From an uncultured Planctomycetota bacterium (GTDB taxonomy: Bacteria > Planctomycetota > Planctomycetia > Pirellulales > Thermoguttaceae): a stretch of 45,016 nt of DNA. Below, piece by piece: positions 7,792-17,037 of the stretch; the first letter of the stretch is position 1; each line of letters begins with the position of its first letter. The translations under genes were made by a program, and so were the position numbers. The stretch covers positions 1 to 45,016 of the forward strand of contig CACXFR010000116.1 in assembly GCA_902766935.1 (NCBI GenBank), written 5' to 3'. The notes below the pieces were generated by a model, which worked only from the letters and a program-made list of their open reading frames with translations, did no database searches and was not told where the DNA came from.

Positions 7792-8865
7792 TTATTCCCA
7801 GCCCAGGGCTTTATTAAAAAACGACTCTCCGCTTAAGAAGTTTAATTCTGTTTTCACTCCCCAGACCGGCCGGCCGGCGATCTCCCCTTCCGGAAGTTTG
7901 ACCAGGTCTTTGACGGTGGTCAGATACCCCGCGGCTTCGGAACGGCAGGCGGCCAGACGGCGGATCCCCTTCACGCCCGGCGCGGTATGGTCGGGGAATG
8001 CGATTCCCGGGGCGGTTCGGACTCCTTCGGCCCGGAGCATCCTGAAGAAGCCGTCCGGGTTTCCGATCCCGCAAAAGGGGACCCAGATCCTTTCCTTTTC
8101 CTCTTTCAGCAGACTAAACGGTGCCGATTCCCACCCGCTCAGGGTTCGGCGCAGAAGAGAAGTCGGGCGGACCGCCGCCTCCCCCCACAGGATGTCGGGG
8201 ACGTATCGGCGGACCCGCGCCTCGATCGCGCGGCGCGCCGGCTCGTCGACCAGGTCGGCGCGGTTGAGAATCACCCCGTCGGCCCGGCGCAGGGCGTCGA
8301 GCGGCTCCCGCGCCGTCCCGGCGGGAAAGAGCCCCCCGCCGAACGGGTCGAGCGCGTCGATCAGAACCAGGTTCACGTCCCGCGCCAGGCGGCGGTGCTG
8401 AAATCCGTCGTCTAATATGATGAGATTCGTCTCGGGAAAATCGGCCAGAAGGGCGCGTCCGGCCTTCACGCGGTCGGGATCCTGGTAGTGGGGAACGTCG
8501 GGAAAGTCGAGCGCCAGTTCCGCCGCCTCGTCGTTTCGGCGCCGAAACCGATTCGGCGCCCCTTCCCCCGCCGCCGGTTTGTCCGGCGCGCGGTAACCGC
8601 GGCTTAAAAGGGCGGGACGGATTCCGCGCGCCAGCGCCGCGCGGAGCAGGGCCGCCGACGCCGGAGTCTTCCCCGTCCCCCCCATCGTCAGGTTCCCGAG
8701 GCTGACCGTCGTCACGCCGAGACGGTAACTCTTTTTCAGCCCGGCGTCGTAGAGGAGGTTCCGGCACCGGACGATCGGGGCGTAGATAAGCGCGCATCCG
8801 GCCAGGAAAAGATGCAGGACGCCGTAAAGACCGCGCCGTTTTTTCAGCAGTTCCCGAAAGTCCAT
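7792..8865 (-). CDS. lpxK: Tetraacyldisaccharide 4'-kinase (lipid A biosynthesis)
   Basis: LpxK is the membrane-associated kinase that phosphorylates the 4' position of tetraacyl-disaccharide-1-phosphate to give lipid IVA. The 357-residue product has the N-terminal hydrophobic helix (about 14-32), the P-loop GNLTMGGTGKT at 57-67, SRGY, and the LDDGFQHRRLARDVNLVLID segment typical of the family. Length is slightly above the usual 320-350. Its presence shows that the organism makes lipid A, hence an outer membrane with LPS. The ATG at 8865 follows a GAGGAG-containing stretch. It is transcribed from its own promoter at the end of the upstream membrane protein gene. No other lpx genes are in the window. 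Confidence 0.93.
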   Translation of the reverse strand: MDFRELLKKRRGLYGVLHLFLAGCALIYAPIVRCRNLLYDAGLKKSYRLGVTTVSLGNLTMGGTGKTPASAALLRAALARGIRPALLSRGYRAPDKPAAGEGAPNRFRRRNDEAAELALDFPDVPHYQDPDRVKAGRALLADFPETNLIILDDGFQHRRLARDVNLVLIDALDPFGGGLFPAGTAREPLDALRRADGVILNRADLVDEPARRAIEARVRRYVPDILWGEAAVRPTSLLRRTLSGWESAPFSLLKEEKERIWVPFCGIGNPDGFFRMLRAEGVRTAPGIAFPDHTAPGVKGIRRLAACRSEAAGYLTTVKDLVKLPEGEIAGRPVWGVKTELNFLSGESFFNKALGWE

Positions 8866-8917
8866 CCTCTGAATCGCTCCTCTTTTCGTTCCGCGGCGCT
8901 CCGCCGAATCCGCGGGT

Positions 8918-8946
8918 ATTATAACGGAAGGAAAGCGGAAGGTCTA
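8918..8946 (-). promoter_or_regulatory. Candidate promoter of lpxK
   Basis: On the minus strand TAGACC (8946-8941), 17-bp spacer, and a perfect TATAAT (8923-8918). It overlaps the last codons of the upstream gene and gives a leader of about 45 nt. Confidence 0.55.
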
Positions 8947-9630
8947 TACGCGCTCCGGTTTCGGCGGGGCGGAAGTCTTCTTCCCGCCGAGTCGGACGAG
9001 CGCCCAGGCGATCAGCGCCCCGACACCGGCGAAAAGGAGAAAGACCGCGGCAGAGTCGAGAAAAAAGAAGACCCGCGGCTCGTTGAAATCGAGAAAGAAA
9101 AAACCCGCGCGGCGGAAAAGGTAGTCGGCGAACCGACGCCGGACCAGTGCGGGGCCTCCGTAAAGGGCGGCGGCGACCCAGAGAGCCGAAACGAGGACCG
9201 CGGCGGTTTTCCCCTTTTTGCCTCCGGCGGCCAGCCGGCGGATCGGCGGGATCAGGTGCGAGCCGGTGTGAACCGCCAGCAGGAGAAAACCCCAGTGAGC
9301 CAAAAGAAGATGCGCTTCGCGGGCCGGAGAGGTCAATCCTGAAAAATGAACGAACCTGTAGAGATGTTTCGAAATCAGAACGCCGCAGACCGGCTGGAGA
9401 ACCGCCCAGACCAGGAGGAGAACGTCGAGAGCCGAATCGAAGAGGCGCTTGGGGGTATGGGCGCCGCGGAAAAAGGCGCGGTACCACCCGCCGCGGCGGC
9501 GGTGGTGCAGAAGGAAGAGAAAGAACGCCGCGGTTCCGGCCGCCTCGTGAAATCTCTCGCCGACGAGGGAATACGCCATCAGAAAGGGGAGGAGCGCCGC
9601 CATGGCGACCTCAAGATTGATTCGTTTCAC
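8944..9630 (-). CDS. Cytochrome-b561-like / DUF4405-type membrane protein
   Basis: A 228-residue integral membrane protein with about five hydrophobic segments (roughly residues 8-23, 30-42, 65-87, 105-125 and 195-213). Conserved-looking histidines lie in or next to the helices (LLHH near 41, HLLLAHWGFLLLAVHTGSHL near 107-126), the arrangement expected for haem b ligands in DUF4405/cytochrome b561-like proteins. The role inferred is membrane electron transfer; the partner is unknown. GTG start at 9630 behind GAGAGGA. It has a good promoter of its own (9737-9709) and precedes lpxK with a separate promoter, so the two may be independent. The family assignment rests on pattern only. Confidence 0.65.
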   Translation of the reverse strand: MKRINLEVAMAALLPFLMAYSLVGERFHEAAGTAAFFLFLLHHRRRGGWYRAFFRGAHTPKRLFDSALDVLLLVWAVLQPVCGVLISKHLYRFVHFSGLTSPAREAHLLLAHWGFLLLAVHTGSHLIPPIRRLAAGGKKGKTAAVLVSALWVAAALYGGPALVRRRFADYLFRRAGFFFLDFNEPRVFFFLDSAAVFLLFAGVGALIAWALVRLGGKKTSAPPKPERV

Positions 9631-9708
9631 CGCGCGTCCTCTCTCCGCCGCCTTAAATTTTCGCGTCCGTTCCGCGTTCGGATTCTTCCCCTTTTCGCGA
9701 ACGGGGTC

Positions 9709-9737
9709 ATTTTAGCAGAGCTGACGCCGGTTTTCAA
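9709..9737 (-). promoter_or_regulatory. Promoter of the cytochrome-like gene
   Basis: On the minus strand TTGAAA (9737-9732), 17-bp spacer, TAAAAT (9714-9709); five of six matches in each box. The leader is about 70 nt. Confidence 0.6.
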
Positions 9738-9768
9738 GTTTCGCCGCGGAAGGGGCGAAGCCGGAAGA

Positions 9769-9797
9769 TTGACAAAAATTCCGTCTGAAGATACGAT
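9769..9797 (+). promoter_or_regulatory. Promoter of the TerB/BrxD/helicase module
   Basis: Perfect -35 TTGACA (9769-9774), 17-bp spacer, TACGAT (9792-9797). The predicted start near 9804 leaves about 134 nt before the TTG start codon at 9938. Confidence 0.65.
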
Positions 9798-9937
9798 CAT
9801 AGAGCTGGGACGAGAGGGACGCAGGGCGCAGGGGCTCCCCGACGCGCGGCTCGGTTTCGGAGAGGAGTTCCGAAACTTCCCGAGACGGTTTTCCGCTCCC
9901 TCCCTTTAACGATTCTCCCACCCCCAAGAGGAACTGA

Positions 9938-11782
9938 TTGAGACTTTCGGAGCTGACCGACTACGCCGCGGGGAAATACGGAATCAGGGAAGAGTTCAAG
10001 TGGGACGCCTTCCCCGGTTTTTCGGTACTTGCCGATCCGAGAACGGGTCAGTGGGCCGCGCTTCTGATGCGTCTGCGCAACGAGGTCACCGGCGAAATCG
10101 TCGAACGGTGCGACGTCAAATGCGGGCAGCGGACCCTTTCGGAAATCCGCGCCCCTTTTCTCTCCCCGCCGTTCCGCATGACGGGGTACCGATGGATCGG
10201 CATCGCTTTCGGCGAGTCGACCGATCCGGAGACCGTCTTTACCCTTTTCGACCGCGCGCTTCAGTCCGCCAATCGGAGCGGCTGCCTCATCCGGCTGGCC
10301 CCTTCGGCCGACGAGGGAGGCGAACTCTACCGCGAGACGCCGCTGGCGGCCCCCGGACCGCCGCCGCTTCCCGAACGGACTTTCGTGCCGGAAAAGATCG
10401 TCGAGATGAAAAAACGGTTCGGCCGGGAGGAATACTCTCCGGAATGGAACGCGCGGAATTTCGTCCTTCAGGCGAAATTTATGGAGGACTACGAGGACGA
10501 CGCCGTCTGCACGGAAGGTTTCCACCATTACTTCCCCACGTATAATGACCTGAGCCTGCGCCAGCTGCGCGGTTATTTCGGGTGGCGGACGCGGCTTCGA
10601 AAGGGGATCTACGAACCGATCGCCGCCTCGATGGCGTATCTGTATCTCTACGAGCTCCTCTGCGGGGTCGGCTCCTCCTCGCCGGAAGAGGCGTTCGGGA
10701 AGATGAAGACGTTCGAGTCCGGCTACCTCGACTCGGGCCTCGGCGATCCGGGAATGCGCCGGAACCTCCGCCGCTGGATGTTCGAGTTCGCGGTGATCCG
10801 CAATCTTCCCGTCGAGACGGCGCTCGCCTACGCCGATCCGGAGACCCTGGCAAAAGACGCGCAGCTTGCGGTCCTGAAAGTGCCGAAACTCCACTCCGAC
10901 GAGGAAATCTTCGCCGCCCTTCTCCGCTTCGGCGACCGGGCGCTGACGCGCACGTCCGTCTATAAACAGAGCGAAGAGGAGGCGAAAACCCTCTTCGCCG
11001 CGATCTGGCGGCATCTTTCCGAAAAGTGCCGAATTGGGGACAAGAGCTTCTTCACCGCCTGTTTCGGCCGGCGGCGCTCCTATCGGTGGTATCCGCTTTC
11101 CAACGCGATCTTCTGGGAGAAGGATCCCGTCCGAACCGCGGATTACGATCTGTCGGTCTGCCGCTCGTACCGATGCCGAGACGGACGGTGGCGCGAAATG
11201 CGATACGAAAAACTCTTCTTCAACCGGAACCGCTTCCTTGCCGTATTCCGGGAAGCGGATAGAATCTTCCGTAGAAAGACGAAGTGGGGGCATTACCTCA
11301 AAGAGAAGCCCGAAGATCTCTGGGCCGCGCCGTTTATCGAAGAGGTCTTCGCCGCGCGGGAGCGGGCAAAGGCCGAGGCCGCCCGGCCGGTCGTCACGCT
11401 GAGTCTTTCCGAAATCGAACACGTCCGCCGCGACGCCGCGATCACCCGCGAACGCCTTCTGACCGAAGAGGAACTCGGCGGTCCGGGGGCGGAAGAGCCC
11501 CTTCCGCCCCCCGCCGCGGACGAAGAGCCGAGCGCGGCTTTGGCGCGGCCGAGTCTCGACGGACTCGACGCGACGCACACCGCCGTCCTGGCGGCGCTGG
11601 TCGACGGGAAAAACCCCGCCGGGCTGATCGGCGCCGAACGTCTGATCCCTTCGGTCGTCGCCGACCGGATCAACGAGGCGCTCTTCGACCGGATCGGCGA
11701 CAGCGCGCTCGAATGCGACGGAAACACGATCTCCCTCGTCGAGGATTACCGCGAGGATCTCGAACGGATATTGAGAGGATAA
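9938..11782 (+). CDS. TerB_N/TerB_C-domain protein of a putative DNA-processing or defence module
   Basis: A 614-residue cytoplasmic protein. The segment around 150-330, with YFGWRTRLRKG (213-223) and AYLYLYELL (233-241), matches the TerB_N pattern as I know it. The last 70 residues (AVLAAL ... IPSVVADRINEALFDRIGDS) match TerB_C. The first ~110 residues vaguely resemble the MmcQ/YjbR fold; this is tentative. An acidic/Pro-rich linker lies at about 505-540. TerB-type domains are tied to stress and DNA-processing systems, where they are often next to ATPases and helicases, as here. TTG start 5 nt after AGAGGA. It is first in a three-gene operon; the next gene starts 7 nt after its stop. Biochemical role unknown: no nuclease or protease motif was recognised. 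Confidence 0.75.
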   Translation: MRLSELTDYAAGKYGIREEFKWDAFPGFSVLADPRTGQWAALLMRLRNEVTGEIVERCDVKCGQRTLSEIRAPFLSPPFRMTGYRWIGIAFGESTDPETVFTLFDRALQSANRSGCLIRLAPSADEGGELYRETPLAAPGPPPLPERTFVPEKIVEMKKRFGREEYSPEWNARNFVLQAKFMEDYEDDAVCTEGFHHYFPTYNDLSLRQLRGYFGWRTRLRKGIYEPIAASMAYLYLYELLCGVGSSSPEEAFGKMKTFESGYLDSGLGDPGMRRNLRRWMFEFAVIRNLPVETALAYADPETLAKDAQLAVLKVPKLHSDEEIFAALLRFGDRALTRTSVYKQSEEEAKTLFAAIWRHLSEKCRIGDKSFFTACFGRRRSYRWYPLSNAIFWEKDPVRTADYDLSVCRSYRCRDGRWREMRYEKLFFNRNRFLAVFREADRIFRRKTKWGHYLKEKPEDLWAAPFIEEVFAARERAKAEAARPVVTLSLSEIEHVRRDAAITRERLLTEEELGGPGAEEPLPPPAADEEPSAALARPSLDGLDATHTAVLAALVDGKNPAGLIGAERLIPSVVADRINEALFDRIGDSALECDGNTISLVEDYREDLERILRG

Positions 11783-11789
11783 ATTCCAG

Positions 11790-13121
11790 ATGAACGACGA
11801 AAACAGACGGGCGCCGCGGCGAATCGCGCAAACGGTCCTGAACTCACTCAAGGGGGGCGTGGTGCCCCGGATCGGACTCCCCTACATCGCCGTCGGGCGG
11901 AAAAGCGAGATTGAGGCGCTTCTGCACGACGTCGACGTCATCGGCGAAGGGGGCGCCTCGTTCCGATTCGTCGTGGGCCGCTACGGCTCGGGAAAGAGCT
12001 TTCTCATCCAGACGATCCGCAACTACGTGATGGACCGGGGGTTCATCGTCGCCGACGCCGACCTTTCCCCCGAACGGCGTCTGCACGGCACCCAGGGACA
12101 GGGGCTGGCCACCTACCGCGAGCTGATCGGGAACCTGTCGACCAAGACGAAGCCAGAGGGAGGGGCGCTTTCGCTCGTCCTCGACCGCTGGATCAGCTCG
12201 GTGCAGACCGAGGCGGCTCGGCAGACCGGCCTGGCACCCGGCGACCCGGCGCTCACCCAAGCGGTCGACCGGCAGATCTACGCCGTCACCCAGGCGGTGA
12301 GCGAACTGGTGCACGGATTCGAGTTCGCCCGCCTCCTTTCGCTCTACTACCACGCGTATATCGACGGCGACGACGAGACGAAGGCGAAAGTCACCCGATG
12401 GTTCCGCGGCGAATACACGCAGAAGCGGGAGGCGAAAAGCGAACTCGGGGTCAACATCATCATCTCGGACAGCGACTGGTACGACTATCTCAAGCTCTTC
12501 GCCGTCTTCTTCCGGCACGCCGGCTATACGGGAATGATGATTATGATCGACGAGCTGGTCAACATTTTCAAAATCCCCAACACGGTAACCCGTCAGTATA
12601 ACTACGAAAAGATGCTGACCATGTACAACGACACGCTCCAGGGAAAGGCGAAATACCTGGGGATCATTATGGGGGCCACTCCGCAGGCGGTCGAGGACAA
12701 GCGGCGCGGCGTCTACAGCTACGAGGCGCTCCGATCGCGCCTGGCCGAAGGGAAGTTTTCGCGTCCGGGGGCGCGCGACCTCCTGGCGCCGGTCATTCGG
12801 CTCGAGGCGCTGACCGCCGAAGAGATGCTCGTTCTCTGCGAGAAACTCGCGCAGATGCACAAAGACCTTTACGGACACGACCGCGTCCCTTCCCCCGCCG
12901 AACTGGGGAGTTTCATTAAGATCGAGTACGGCCGTATCGGCGCCGACCAGAACATCACACCGCGCGAGGTGATCCGCGACTTCATCGAGCTGCTCGACCT
13001 CCTCTACCAGAACCCGAAAATGACCCTCGACGAACTGCTCAGCTCCGGCGAGTTCACCTACGCCGAGTCGGACGCCGTCTCGGACAAGGGAGAGGGGGGC
13101 TACGCGGAGTTCACCCTATGA
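11790..13121 (+). CDS. BrxD-like P-loop ATPase (DUF2791-type)
   Basis: A 443-residue AAA-like ATPase. Walker A GRYGSGKS at 63-70 and Walker B MMIMIDEL (249-256) with the catalytic Glu are intact. The N-terminal layout (ALLHDVDVIGEGGASFRFVVGRYGSGKSFL), the ELSPERRLHG-like segment (DLSPERRLHG, 91-100) and the YNYEKMLTMYND motif fit the BREX ATP-binding family (BrxD, DUF2791). In BREX systems BrxD accompanies the BrxHI helicase, which is also the gene that follows here. ATG at 11790 behind GAGAGGA. Its stop overlaps the helicase start as ATGA (13118-13121), so translation is probably coupled and stoichiometry linked. Family confident; role as defence component inferred from context. Confidence 0.8.
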   Translation: MNDENRRAPRRIAQTVLNSLKGGVVPRIGLPYIAVGRKSEIEALLHDVDVIGEGGASFRFVVGRYGSGKSFLIQTIRNYVMDRGFIVADADLSPERRLHGTQGQGLATYRELIGNLSTKTKPEGGALSLVLDRWISSVQTEAARQTGLAPGDPALTQAVDRQIYAVTQAVSELVHGFEFARLLSLYYHAYIDGDDETKAKVTRWFRGEYTQKREAKSELGVNIIISDSDWYDYLKLFAVFFRHAGYTGMMIMIDELVNIFKIPNTVTRQYNYEKMLTMYNDTLQGKAKYLGIIMGATPQAVEDKRRGVYSYEALRSRLAEGKFSRPGARDLLAPVIRLEALTAEEMLVLCEKLAQMHKDLYGHDRVPSPAELGSFIKIEYGRIGADQNITPREVIRDFIELLDLLYQNPKMTLDELLSSGEFTYAESDAVSDKGEGGYAEFTL

Positions 13122-15379
13122 ACGTCTACGAACGATACGCGCCGTTTATCCGGGACTACATCTACCGCAGCGGCTGGCAGTCCCTGCGCGGCGTGCAGAA
13201 CGGCGCGGGGGAGGCGATTTTCGGAACCGACAAAAACGTCCTTCTGACCGCGTCGACCGCCTCGGGAAAGACCGAGGCCGCGTTCTTTCCGATCCTGACC
13301 CTTCTCGACGAAGACCCGTCGGCCACCGTGGGCGTTCTGTATATCGCTCCGCTCAAAGCGCTGATCAACGACCAGTTCGGCCGGCTCGAAGAGCTGTGCG
13401 AAGAGGCGCACATTCCCGTATATCGCTGGCACGGCGACGTGCCGCAGACGCGCAAGCGGAAACTCCTGAAAAAGCCGGCGGGGATTCTCCAGATCACCCC
13501 CGAATCGCTCGAGTCGCTCATGATCAACAAGCGGACGGAGATCCCTTCCCTTTTCGGCGATCTGCGGTTCATCGTGATCGACGAGATTCATTCCCTTCTG
13601 CGCGGCGACCGCGGAATGCAGACTTTCTGCCTGATCGAACGGCTCTGCCGGGCGGCCGGCTGCGCCCCCCGGCGAATCGGCCTTTCGGCGACGATCGGCA
13701 ACCCCGAGGCGGCCGGCGCTTTTTTGGCCGCCGGGAGCGGACGCGAGACGGTCATCCCCCGATGCGAGTCCGGGCGGGAAGTCTGGCGTCTTTCGATGGA
13801 GCATTTCTTTAACACGTCTCCCCAGGCGGACGAGGGAAAGACCGAACCGATCGACGCGCTCGAGCCGGACGAACCGACCGACACCGCGCCGGCCGCCGCC
13901 GACCCGGGGATCGGCTACATCTTCGAACACACCCGCGGCAGGAAATGCCTCATCTTCACCAATTCGCGCGAAGAGTGCGAGGCGGTCTGCCAGTCGCTCC
14001 GGCAGTACTGCGAGGTCAAACGCGAGCCGGACCGTTTTCTGATCCATCACGGGAACCTTTCCGCCTCGTACCGCGAAAGCGCCGAAGAGGAGATGAAAGA
14101 CGACGACTCGTCGATGTCGGTCTGCGCCACCGCCACGCTCGAACTGGGGATCGATATCGGCCGGCTCGAACGGGCGTTTCAGCTCGAATCCCCTTTCACC
14201 GTTTCGGGTTTCCTGCAGAGGATGGGGCGGACCGGCCGGCGGGGCGACCCTTCGGAAATGTGGTTCGTCATGCGCGAGGAACATCCCGAGGCGCGCGCCA
14301 TGCTCCCCGACATGATTCCGTGGCACCTGATCCAGGGGATCGCGCTGGTGCAGCTCTACGTCGAGGAGCGGTTCGTCGAGCCTCCGCGGACCGACCGGCT
14401 TCCGTTCAGCCTCCTCTACCACCAGACGATGAGCACGTTGGCCTCGTGCGGCGAGATGACCCCCGCCGAACTCGCCTCGCGCGTTCTGCCCCTTTCGCCG
14501 TTCCGGCGGATCGTTCCCGACGACTACCGTGTTCTTCTCCGCCATCTTCTGGAAACCGACCATATCGCCCGCACCGAAAACGGGGGGCTGATCGTCGGCC
14601 TGACGGGAGAGAGAATCACCAACAGTTACAAATTTTACGCAGTGTTTCAGGAGAACGTCGAGTATTCGGTCCGCAGCGGCTCCGAAGAACTCGGGACGAT
14701 CGTCAAGCCCCCGCCGGTCGGGGACAAGATCGCCATCGCCGGACGGGTCTGGGTCGTCGAAGAGGTCGACCACCAGCGCCGCAGCGTCTACTGCACCCTG
14801 GTCAAGGGAAACATTCCCGCCTATTTCGGCGACTGCGCCGGCGACATTCACACGCGGATTCTGGAACGGATGCGGCGGGTTCTCGCCGAAGAAAAAGAGT
14901 ATCCCTACCTGATGCGCCACGCGGTCTGCCGCCTGGCCGACGCGCGCGAGGCGTTCGCGAAATCGCGGATGTCGCGCAGCCCGCTGGTTCACCTGGGGGG
15001 GAAAATGTGGGCGCTCTTCCCCTGGCTGGGCAGCTACGCGTTCCTGGCGATGGAGCGGTTCCTCAAACTCCGATGCGCCAAACGTCTCGAACTGCGGGGG
15101 CTGAATCCCTCGCGTCCGTATTACATTCAGTTCACCATGCAGGCCGACGAGGAGGAGTTTTACCGCGTCCTCGCCGACGAGGCGGCGAAAGAGTTCGACC
15201 CGCTCGAACTCGTCTATCCCAAAGAGGTTCCCGTCTTCGAAAAGTACGACGAGTTCGTTCCCGAAGAGCTTGTCCGCAAAGGATTCGCCCGCGGGGTTCT
15301 CGACGTCGCGGGGATGAAAGAGCGGATCTTCGCCTGGGCGCGGGAGCGGGACGGCGGCCATTCGGAAGAAAAAAGGTAA
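13118..15379 (+). CDS. Lhr/BrxHI-like superfamily 2 DNA helicase
   Basis: A 753-residue DEAD/DEAH-type helicase. Motif I TASTASGKT (44-52), motif II DEIH (155-158), motif III SATIG (190-194), motif V LELGIDIG (341-348) and motif VI QRMGRTGRRG (367-376) are all intact, so it should be active. The two RecA domains cover about 20-400. The C-terminal ~350 residues resemble the winged-helix and Lhr-core region of Lhr/BrxHI helicases. It is shorter than full Lhr (about 1,500 residues), consistent with the BrxHI-size class. A short acidic/Pro insert lies at about 236-264. It is translationally coupled to the ATPase by an ATGA overlap and is last in the three-gene module; a TATAAT follows at 15419. 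Known role of the family: 3'-5' unwinding of DNA or hybrids. Exact substrate here unknown. Confidence 0.87.
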   Translation: MNVYERYAPFIRDYIYRSGWQSLRGVQNGAGEAIFGTDKNVLLTASTASGKTEAAFFPILTLLDEDPSATVGVLYIAPLKALINDQFGRLEELCEEAHIPVYRWHGDVPQTRKRKLLKKPAGILQITPESLESLMINKRTEIPSLFGDLRFIVIDEIHSLLRGDRGMQTFCLIERLCRAAGCAPRRIGLSATIGNPEAAGAFLAAGSGRETVIPRCESGREVWRLSMEHFFNTSPQADEGKTEPIDALEPDEPTDTAPAAADPGIGYIFEHTRGRKCLIFTNSREECEAVCQSLRQYCEVKREPDRFLIHHGNLSASYRESAEEEMKDDDSSMSVCATATLELGIDIGRLERAFQLESPFTVSGFLQRMGRTGRRGDPSEMWFVMREEHPEARAMLPDMIPWHLIQGIALVQLYVEERFVEPPRTDRLPFSLLYHQTMSTLASCGEMTPAELASRVLPLSPFRRIVPDDYRVLLRHLLETDHIARTENGGLIVGLTGERITNSYKFYAVFQENVEYSVRSGSEELGTIVKPPPVGDKIAIAGRVWVVEEVDHQRRSVYCTLVKGNIPAYFGDCAGDIHTRILERMRRVLAEEKEYPYLMRHAVCRLADAREAFAKSRMSRSPLVHLGGKMWALFPWLGSYAFLAMERFLKLRCAKRLELRGLNPSRPYYIQFTMQADEEEFYRVLADEAAKEFDPLELVYPKEVPVFEKYDEFVPEELVRKGFARGVLDVAGMKERIFAWARERDGGHSEEKR

Positions 15380-15418
15380 TTTTTTCGCCGGCGAACCCCC
15401 ACTGCCCATCGTTTCCCG

Positions 15419-15424
15419 TATAAT
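15419..15424 (+). promoter_or_regulatory. Possible -10 box for the HAD phosphatase gene
   Basis: A perfect TATAAT at 15419-15424 lies in the 118-nt gap between the helicase and the HAD gene. No good -35 box is seen 16-18 nt upstream, so support is weak. Confidence 0.3.
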
Positions 15425-15497
15425 GGATGAGTGTCCGCCGCGCAGAAGCCGGCGGACGGACTGTCAAAGTTTCCTGAAGAATATCGAGTGAACGCCG

Positions 15498-16397
15498 ATG
15501 GCCAACATTATCGCTGTGATCTGGGATTTCGATCGAACGCTGATCGACGGACATATGCAGGACCCTATCTTCAAGCGTTACGGCGTCGACGCGGCCGCGT
15601 TCTGGAATCAGGTGAACGCCGCGCCGGCAAAGATCGCCGCCGACAAAAAGATCCGCGTCAACGCCGACACCTACTATCTGAACCACTTCATTCGGTGCGC
15701 CCATAACGGCACGTTCGAAGGCCTGAACAACAAGATGCTCCGCGACTTCGGCAAGGAGCAGAAGTTCTATCCCGGGGTCCCCGAAATCCTTCGGCGCACC
15801 AAAGAGCTTCTGACGTCCGACGATTCGTACGCCGAATTCGGAATTCAGGTCGAGCATTACATCGTCAGCACCGGATTCGCCGAGACGATCCGCGGGACGG
15901 AACTGATTCCTCTGGTCGAGGAAATCTGGGGATGCGAACTCCTTGACGACGAAAATGGCGTGATCGGCGACATCGTCTATACCATCGACAACACCACCAA
16001 AACGCGCGCCATCTTCGAGATCAACAAGGGGATCGGCAAACGCGAAGTGATCGACGTGAACTCGAAAGTCCCCAAAGAGCTGCGGCGGGTCCAGTTCGAG
16101 AATATGATCTACATCGCCGACGGCCCGAGCGACGTTCCGGCGTTCTCGCTGATCGGGCAGAACGGCGGGTCGACCTTCGCCGTCTATCCGAAGGGGAATA
16201 TGGAGGCGATGAAACAGGTCGAACAGATGCGCCAGGACGGCCGGGTCGACATGTTCGCCGAAGCCGATTACCGGGAAGGAACGACCGCGTGCATGTGGAT
16301 CGCCAACAAGATTCTGGAACTCGCCGACCGCATCCGAAACCGGGAAAAGGAAAAAGTGATCTCGTCGGCGACGCCGGCCCCGCACCATCTGATTTGA
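15498..16397 (+). CDS. HAD-superfamily phosphatase
   Basis: A 299-residue cytoplasmic hydrolase of the haloacid dehalogenase superfamily. Motif I is DFDRT (10-14), with the nucleophile Asp10 and general acid Asp12. Motif II is probably the Ser in IVSTGF (122-127), and motif IV is IADGPSD (206-212). The large cap region between motifs I and II (about 20-95) suggests a C1-type helical cap. The product is presumably a small-molecule phosphatase; the substrate cannot be told from sequence. It begins with ATG at 15498. It lies downstream of the helicase with a 118-nt gap and 16 nt upstream of the macro-domain gene, with which it may be cotranscribed. Confidence 0.8.
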   Translation: MANIIAVIWDFDRTLIDGHMQDPIFKRYGVDAAAFWNQVNAAPAKIAADKKIRVNADTYYLNHFIRCAHNGTFEGLNNKMLRDFGKEQKFYPGVPEILRRTKELLTSDDSYAEFGIQVEHYIVSTGFAETIRGTELIPLVEEIWGCELLDDENGVIGDIVYTIDNTTKTRAIFEINKGIGKREVIDVNSKVPKELRRVQFENMIYIADGPSDVPAFSLIGQNGGSTFAVYPKGNMEAMKQVEQMRQDGRVDMFAEADYREGTTACMWIANKILELADRIRNREKEKVISSATPAPHHLI

Positions 16398-16413
16398 ACC
16401 GGAGGGGGAAAGT

Positions 16414-16986
16414 ATGAAAATGTATATCGCGACGACGGTCGTTCGAACCGAGCTGGGCGACATCACGAAAATCGAGGGAATGGACGCCGTCGTCAACGCC
16501 GCGAACAAGACGCTTCTGGGGGGCGGCGGAGTCGACGGCGCGATCCACCGCGCGGCGGGTCCGGAACTTCTCGCCGAGTGCCGCACGCTCGGCGGATGCG
16601 AAACGGGCGAGGCGAGAACCACCAAGGCCTACCGTCTTCCGTGCCGATACGTCATTCACACGCCGGGCCCCGTCTGGCGCGGGGGGGCGCGCGGCGAGGC
16701 GCGGCTTTTGGCCGACTGCTACAGGAACTCTCTCGCCGAGGCGATGCGCGTCGGCGCGCGGAAAATCGCATTCCCCTCCATTTCCACCGGGGTCTACGCC
16801 TATCCTCTCGGCGAGGCGGCGCGGGTCGCGGCCGGCGCGGTGCGGGAGACGATCGAACAAAACGCCGGGGCGTTCGACCATATCGTCTGGGTCCTCTTCG
16901 ACCCGGCGACCAAAGCGGCTTACGACAAGGTCCTCGCCGGGCTCGACGAGGAGCTGAACGGCCCGGCGGAATATCGGAAAGAATAA
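16414..16986 (+). CDS. Macro-domain protein (probable ADP-ribosyl / O-acetyl-ADP-ribose hydrolase)
   Basis: A 190-residue single macro domain. GDIT (15-18), [20 protein letters not shown] (28-47) and the second loop [12 protein letters not shown] (120-131) are the standard ADP-ribose-binding signatures of the MacroD/YmdB type, which removes ADP-ribose from acidic residues or deacetylates O-acetyl-ADP-ribose. The catalytic-loop Asn and Asp (NAAN, GGVD) are present, so it should be active. The ATG at 16414 is preceded by GGAGGGGG, an excellent ribosome binding site. It follows the HAD phosphatase by 16 nt and precedes a nitroreductase by 51 nt. The link to nucleotide or NAD-derivative repair is only suggestive. 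Confidence 0.9.
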   Translation: MKMYIATTVVRTELGDITKIEGMDAVVNAANKTLLGGGGVDGAIHRAAGPELLAECRTLGGCETGEARTTKAYRLPCRYVIHTPGPVWRGGARGEARLLADCYRNSLAEAMRVGARKIAFPSISTGVYAYPLGEAARVAAGAVRETIEQNAGAFDHIVWVLFDPATKAAYDKVLAGLDEELNGPAEYRKE

Positions 16987-17037
16987 CGGCGCCGCCGAAT
17001 CGGCGGACTTTTCAGCAACAGAAGAAAGGACAAGACC

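Larger units (their letters stand above)
9631..9937. other. 307-nt divergent intergenic region
   Basis: No gene is seen here. The region carries two good back-to-back promoters, one for the cytochrome-like gene (minus) and one for the TerB/BrxD/helicase module (plus), plus a leader of about 134 nt before the module's first start codon. I saw no strong hairpin in that leader. Confidence 0.6.

Noticed and set aside
9938-15379. Complete BREX system
   Set aside because: No PglX, PglZ, BrxC/PglY or PglW gene is present on either side; only the BrxD- and BrxHI-like parts are found.
9797-15409. Long minus-strand frames opposite the TerB, ATPase and helicase genes
   Set aside because: All three plus-strand genes have intact family motifs and ribosome binding sites; the minus frames have none.
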